A DNA stretch of 64,000 nucleotides, taken from Kappaphycus alvarezii (Eukaryota; Rhodophyta; Florideophyceae; Gigartinales; Solieriaceae). Where the stretch lies: the NCBI GenBank assembly GCA_002205965.3, contig NADL03000012.1:620001-684000 (forward strand). Direction: 5' to 3'. Shown here piece after piece: positions 61,201-64,000 of this stretch. The first letter of the stretch is position 1. Each line of letters opens with the position of its first letter. The translations under genes and the position numbers were made by a program. The notes under the pieces were generated by a model. That model had not been told where the DNA came from, did no database searches, and saw nothing but the letters and a program-made list of their open reading frames with translations.

Positions 61201-62479
61201 GAAGTGTTGCAAGCGAGAAGAGTTCTATCCTGGTATAGTTGAACAAAAACAAAGAGGTGCGTAAGTACAATAGTTCAAGGGGCTACAAGCTAGTATAGAA
61301 GGGACGGGGTCTACCATCTACGCTCTGTGAAAAGCGTAAGAAAAGCGTTTCTTTGGCCTAAAATTTACTCTTCACTTCCTAACTATTTGGGACTGGACTT
61401 AAAGTTGTCTGCCAACTTGCTTGACCTCTCCCAGAGGAAGTATTTTACTCAGCTTGTATATAATTTTTGTCTAATCATAAAGCCTTGAGGACACATACCA
61501 AATGCCATAAAATGCACCACAATAAATCATGTGGACGAAAGAGATCAGCGATAAGATACTTCCGAGATAAATATCTACATCTACTCCCCACAATCGCCAT
61601 CCTCAAGATCAGAAAAATAAATTCCGGCAAAATATCTATGCTACCCATACAGTCCGCGAATATTTCTACGAGTGGTTCACAGCTTCCCGTGGCCTCCAAC
61701 TGCAATATCTAGACCACTACAAATATCCATATTCAGCTCCATGAACGGTGCCTCTGGGCATCCCTTCCTACCTCCGCATATAAAGTTTCAGAGTCCATAA
61801 CTTTTTGGCACCTGCGCAGTATGTATTCCAGCGCAACATCGCTTCTGTAAAGTGCACAGAATCCTTCTAAAAATAATTGATAATAAATTTGATAATACAT
61901 TTCCAGCGCAGCCAGCGCAGCTCATCAACTCAACCAGCGCAGAATGCCAGCGTTGTAATTTTTTTAAGTTCGCCAATTTTTTTGACACCAATAGCGTTAA
62001 GTACGAGGGATTCCGGGCGGCGCGTGTCTTTTCAAATGCAGCGGGTAGGCGAAAGCAAGGTATTTCGCCTCTAACCCAAAGTAGTCGTTAATCCCGACAA
62101 GGCACTACCAGGACGCGGATGGCAATTTTTTCCGCTGTGCTTCGACTTCCTGGATCCTCATCTTGTACGACTTCCATTGTTACCGACGGCTAAGTACCGC
62201 CGTCGGGCCCGCCGCGAAACATCATGCGCCGGCATCGACGGCTTTCTACTCTGGCTCATCCAGATAAGTTGTCTGGGAGTACCGCAAGTGATCTTCGAGC
62301 TGCGGGCAGAGCTATGCTAATACTTTCGAGAGCAAAAAGTCTAGTTTAACATGAGCAATCATTTGAGGAAGTGGAGGGAGGGCAATTATTGGGTTTACAG
62401 TGTCATCGGATGTCCATTACTCGTATGAGACTTCTGAGAAAGAGAAATTACTAGATTTCTTCTTCGAGAACAACAAGAA
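58251..62479. other. no gene recognised
   Basis: Contains a 158-codon plus-strand ORF (58509-58985) and a 134-codon one (60177-60581), neither with a known domain. Its left part is upstream of, and probably once belonged to, the minus-strand copia fossil. It includes the 32-bp tandem duplication at 60290. Three CCAGCGCAG repeats lie near 61905-61945. Confidence 0.35.
60290..60353. repeat. 32-bp tandem duplication
   Basis: A unit beginning CATTCTATCACGCAGTACGA fills 60290-60321 and 60322-60353 with one mismatch. No gene context; probably slippage. Confidence 0.92.
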
Positions 62480-63883
62480 GAGATAGAGAGGGAAGGAACC
62501 AGAAGAAATGGTTTTCAAAAACGGTTGGATTCTATGTTAAAGTCCCAGGATAACCGTAAAGATTTAAATGGTTCAGAGCGACATGATTCTGAGAACCGTA
62601 CAAATAATGGTGCACAAGAACGTGAAAGTGAGCAGGCTAAAATTTCCGAAATATTGCGGAGGACTAGAAGAGGCTTCTTGAAGAGCAACGTACGTCTAAG
62701 AGGAACCAGGAGGATTCTATTGATCGTCCTGGATATAAGGAGATTGTGGATCGGAACATGACAATTCTCATGCCGCGAGCAGAGAGATGGGTGATGAAAC
62801 GAGTACAGAAGGCAATGAAGGGCAGGCACACGAAACAGCATAATGAAAGGAAAGCTTCCAAAGGAAAGCTTCCGAGATAATTGATAGTGAACAAGGAAAG
62901 GCGAAAGATAACATAAACAAACAGGTGCGGCGGCCTGGAAGGGATAAAGGGGGAACAGTTGGTTCTCCAACACGATAGGAAGAAACGGAAAGTACAGAGC
63001 AGCATTACTGTGAATCCCCGATGGCAGATCATGTAGATGGTTCAAATGACGATTTTAATGGAGAAGAGACTAAATCTCACCGTATTTACAGAGAACGGAA
63101 AGCCATATATGCGCGTAGGAAGTCACAGGTACAGATGGATAAGGAGCAGGATGCACAAAGACAGCGCAGAGAACGGCAAAGGTAGGAGCGTGATAAAACA
63201 CAAACGAGGAGGCTTGAGATGGATTCCTTTGGTGCTGGGACTCAGCAGCAAAGTACGGTTCTATTTGATACCGAGGAATCAATTCCTGGCGCGGAATTAG
63301 GAGGAGTTAGTAATAAGGATAACATGAACTCTACGATGCTACTTTCTGGACATCCCGATACAGATTATGCTTTCAAAAACTGAAATGATAGCTGTAATGC
63401 ACACAATCCTCGAGGTGGAAAGCCCTATTTGGATGTTCCTACTGCCATTGATTCTGACATAGTAGTCAGATAGTAGGCAGATAGTAGGCAGCCAAATTTT
63501 GACTTGAATGCAGATCTATAAGATCAAATATTTACAGATATGTTTGGGAATATTTCTGGGGATGGGAGGGAATATGATAAGGACAATATAGAAACGGGAA
63601 CCCCAGATTCAAAAGAGACAAGTAGTCAGGAGTCCTGTGGTCACCTTCACAGCGGGGATGATGACGGATTTGAGATCGAAATGTATGTGCCTAACGCTAT
63701 AGAGAAGGAAAATGGTGTGGAATCTGAAGAGAATGCTACAAGGGGACCACGGGAAGACACATCAAAGCTTTCTGATGTCCAAAGAAATCAACGACTGCAG
63801 GAACAGAAACTGGCCAGTAGAAGGCGTGCACTTGAAAGAGCTCGTGCTGCATTACGACACGAGAGGGTAGCCGCTCTCTCATA
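62480..63883 (+). pseudogene. degraded charged, coiled-coil-like ORF of unknown function
   Basis: A run of open segments in all three plus frames, rich in Glu, Arg, Lys, Gln, Asn and Asp, that read as one protein broken by small indels. Segments: LNGSERHDSENRTNNGAQER and SEQAKISEILRRTRRG (62560-62680), LLEEQRTSKRNQEDSIDRPG (another frame, 62675-62735), DFNGEETKSHRIYRERKAIY (about 63050-63115), and the last, open from 63540 to 63884 (MFGNISGDGREYDKDNIETG ... RALERARAALRHERVAALS). Short tandem duplications (14 bp at 62846-62873; 11 bp at 63470-63491) account for some breaks. Composition suggests a coiled coil or disordered protein; it could be host or a transposon gag. I do not recognise it. 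Confidence 0.4.
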
Positions 63884-64000
63884 GAAACCCACAAGGAGTA
63901 TTCCTGTTACGCTTCAAGTAGGTATAAATTTACGTGGAAGATGGCGATGCGAGAAATTAATTCGCCCAGATACAGCCAATCTAGGCGTATATCAGGGGTG
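63884..64000. other. window end, nothing recognised
   Basis: 117 bp after the last open frame, with no visible feature. Confidence 0.5.

Overview
The window looks like nuclear DNA of a multicellular red alga (florideophyte), possibly a carrageenophyte. This is inference. The evidence is a plant-type C2 phospholipase D, a plastid-type ACT-domain protein, a 6-O-sulfotransferase-like Golgi enzyme next to a GT77-like glycosyltransferase, almost no introns (one visible, with a CTAAC branch site just before TAG), and a large load of decayed Ty3, Ty1, Tc1/mariner and non-LTR elements. No bacterial or organellar features are seen.

Layout: (1) 1-21.4 kb is a transposon graveyard: a Ty3/gypsy fossil (1.5-3.6 kb, +), a DDE transposase fossil with a GQNKN motif (15.1-16.7 kb, -), a Tc1/mariner fossil (18.4-19.3 kb, -) and two notable hairpins. 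(2) 21.9-33.9 kb is a compact gene island: Set1-type histone methyltransferase (+), carbohydrate sulfotransferase (+), GT77-like glycosyltransferase (-), C2-phospholipase D (+) and a plastid ACT-domain protein (-). Sulfotransferase/GT and PLD/ACT are tail-to-tail pairs; GT and PLD are divergent over 2.4 kb containing many TACAGTAC/TACTGTA palindromes, and another such palindrome lies upstream of the ACT gene. (3) 35.6-38.4 kb holds two non-LTR retroelements tail to tail: one with a CCHC plus restriction-like endonuclease C-terminus (+), and a LINE RT fragment (-). (4) 41.0-45.4 kb is a large inverted repeat made from a Ty1/copia element: two 1.55-kb gag-protease arms around a 1.3-kb integrase spacer. 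(5) 45.4-64 kb is AT-rich, decayed DNA with a second Tc1/mariner fossil (+), a second Ty3/gypsy fossil (+), a copia RT-RNase H fossil (-) and a degraded charged ORF at the right end.

Every conserved host gene is broken by single-base frameshifts while the protein motifs on both sides stay intact. The two copia arms, otherwise almost identical, differ at six G/C homopolymers by exactly one base each. Together these suggest homopolymer-length errors in the assembly rather than true pseudogenes. The Ty3, Tc1 and older copia copies instead carry many in-frame stops and substituted catalytic residues, so they are genuinely dead.

Functionally, the sulfotransferase and glycosyltransferase are both type II membrane proteins and fit Golgi synthesis of sulfated matrix polysaccharide or glycoprotein glycans. 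The SET protein fits H3K4 methylation, PLD phospholipid signalling, and the ACT protein plastid amino-acid or nitrogen sensing. No CRISPR array, tRNA or rRNA gene was recognised.
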